Source: Bryobacterales bacterium
Lineage (GTDB): Bacteria > Acidobacteriota > Terriglobia > Bryobacterales > Bryobacteraceae
Assembly (NCBI GenBank): GCA_016789785.1
Contig: JAEUQE010000006.1
Coordinates: 1 to 64,000, forward strand
DNA length: 64,000 nt
Direction of reading: 5' to 3'
Positions 63,571 to 64,000 of this stretch are shown piece after piece. A model generated the notes under the pieces. The model saw only the letters and a program-made list of their open reading frames with translations. It was not told the origin of the DNA and made no database searches. Numbering within the stretch: position 1 is the stretch's first letter; the number at the start of each line of letters is the position of its first letter. The translations under genes and the position numbers were made by a program.

Positions 63571-63972
63571 TTACGCCAGTTCAATCAGTTCGACGTTCAT
63601 ACTCGATCGCCCGGGCTCGCTGGTCTGATTCCACTCGCAGTTGAACCGCACGACGTAGCGCCCCTGTGTCGCCTGACCCGTTGGATCATGGGAGAACTTT
63701 GGGCTGGTTTCGTACGGGTCGTAGAAGTAGAACGCCTCGGTAGCGCCGTTCCGGGCATCGTAGAAATCGCGGAGCGTCTGAAGGGCGGCGGGCGGCAACC
63801 GCTTTGCCAATCGCCAGCGCTTCCGGCTGTTGGTCACGAGCACGGAGCGTTGCGACTCGCCGTTCTTGTACTCGTTCTCGATCACGGGATAAGCCCGCTC
63901 GTGCGCGAACGCTCGCGACAAAGACTGCGGCATCACCGTCGCTGGAGCCGCGTTCTGCACTGAGCCAGGCAT
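63571..63972 (-). CDS. Minor tail protein, DUF2460/gpM-like
   Basis: A 133-residue protein. ERAYPVIENEYKNGESQRSVLVTNSRKRWRLAKRLPPAALQTLRDFYDARNGATEAFYFYDPYETSPKFSHDPTGQATQGRYVVRFNCEWNQTSEPGR is the gpM/DUF2460-type beta sandwich: 'R.W.L...L....l..L..Ff.ar.G...aF.f.Dp'. It is related to the N-terminus of the tail-hub protein. Such proteins join tail tube and tip. The ATG overlaps the stop codon of the gene entering from beyond the window (TAATG). Confidence 0.72.
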   Translation of the reverse strand: MPGSVQNAAPATVMPQSLSRAFAHERAYPVIENEYKNGESQRSVLVTNSRKRWRLAKRLPPAALQTLRDFYDARNGATEAFYFYDPYETSPKFSHDPTGQATQGRYVVRFNCEWNQTSEPGRSSMNVELIELA

Positions 63973-64000
63973 TACGACACAAGCGTCCCAGGAGCCAGCT
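63972..64000 (-). CDS. C-terminal end of a further phage gene (partial)
   Basis: Only the last eight codons (L-A-P-G-T-L-V-S) and a TAA at 63974-63972 are in the window; the TAA overlaps the ATG of the DUF2460-like gene. By position it should be a tail gene (tape measure or tail tube neighbour), but nothing in the sequence shows it. Confidence 0.35.

Noticed and set aside
1..64000. CRISPR array or rRNA operon
   Set aside because: No regularly spaced direct repeats of 24-40 bp with unique spacers and no rRNA-like sequence were seen on reading; the HEAT-repeat region of 18.9-20.7 kb is coding repetition.

Overview
The window is GC-rich, chromosomal bacterial DNA. Nothing in it names the species. 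The gene mix (Rnf complex interrupted by a giant pyruvate:ferredoxin oxidoreductase gene, Gfo/Idh/MocA oxidoreductase next to a TIM-barrel sugar isomerase, HigBA pair, many conflict genes) suggests an Acidobacteriota member, perhaps of the Bryobacteraceae. That placement is inference.

Region 1 (1-15.6 kb) is ordinary metabolism: the end of an EamA-type permease, a sugar isomerase/oxidoreductase pair, then a plus-strand energy operon (rnfB, a 1640-residue PFOR, rnfC, rnfD, rnfG, rnfE, rnfA, a small Cys-rich membrane protein, a ferredoxin-NADP reductase) and an alpha/beta hydrolase. Electrons from pyruvate can pass to ferredoxin, and from there to the membrane via Rnf or to NADP via FNR.

Region 2 (15.6-21.6 kb) is an accessory patch: three related non-coding repeats, two of them carrying a tRNA-3'-end-like sequence, around a RelE-type toxin that looks frameshifted, a HigBA pair with a 20-bp palindromic operator, a HEPN-like protein, and a TIR protein with a long HEAT-repeat tail.

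Region 3 (21.7 kb to the window end) looks like an integrated phage whose head and packaging genes lie beyond 64 kb. On the minus strand it has a tyrosine integrase, UvrD-like helicase, primase-polymerase, small phage protein and excisionase-like HTH protein (21.7-27.0 kb). At the far end is a tail module (48.1-64 kb).

Between early and tail genes sits a defence cargo. A long Argonaute that lacks recognisable catalytic residues overlaps a 334-residue gene of unknown family (27.1-30.5 kb). A MerR-like regulator is divergent from it, followed by a complete class 1 DISARM set drmD-drmMI-drmA-drmB-drmC (31.4-44.8 kb) and an uncharacterised gene. Convergent to that is a small operon with a predicted papain-like cysteine peptidase. 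A second cargo lies inside the tail module (54.4-57.2 kb): a DUF4062-NACHT ATPase overlapping a HEAT-like/PD-(D/E)XK nuclease gene.

The best candidates for something undescribed are the Argonaute partner gene and the NACHT/nuclease pair. No CRISPR array, rRNA or complete tRNA was seen.
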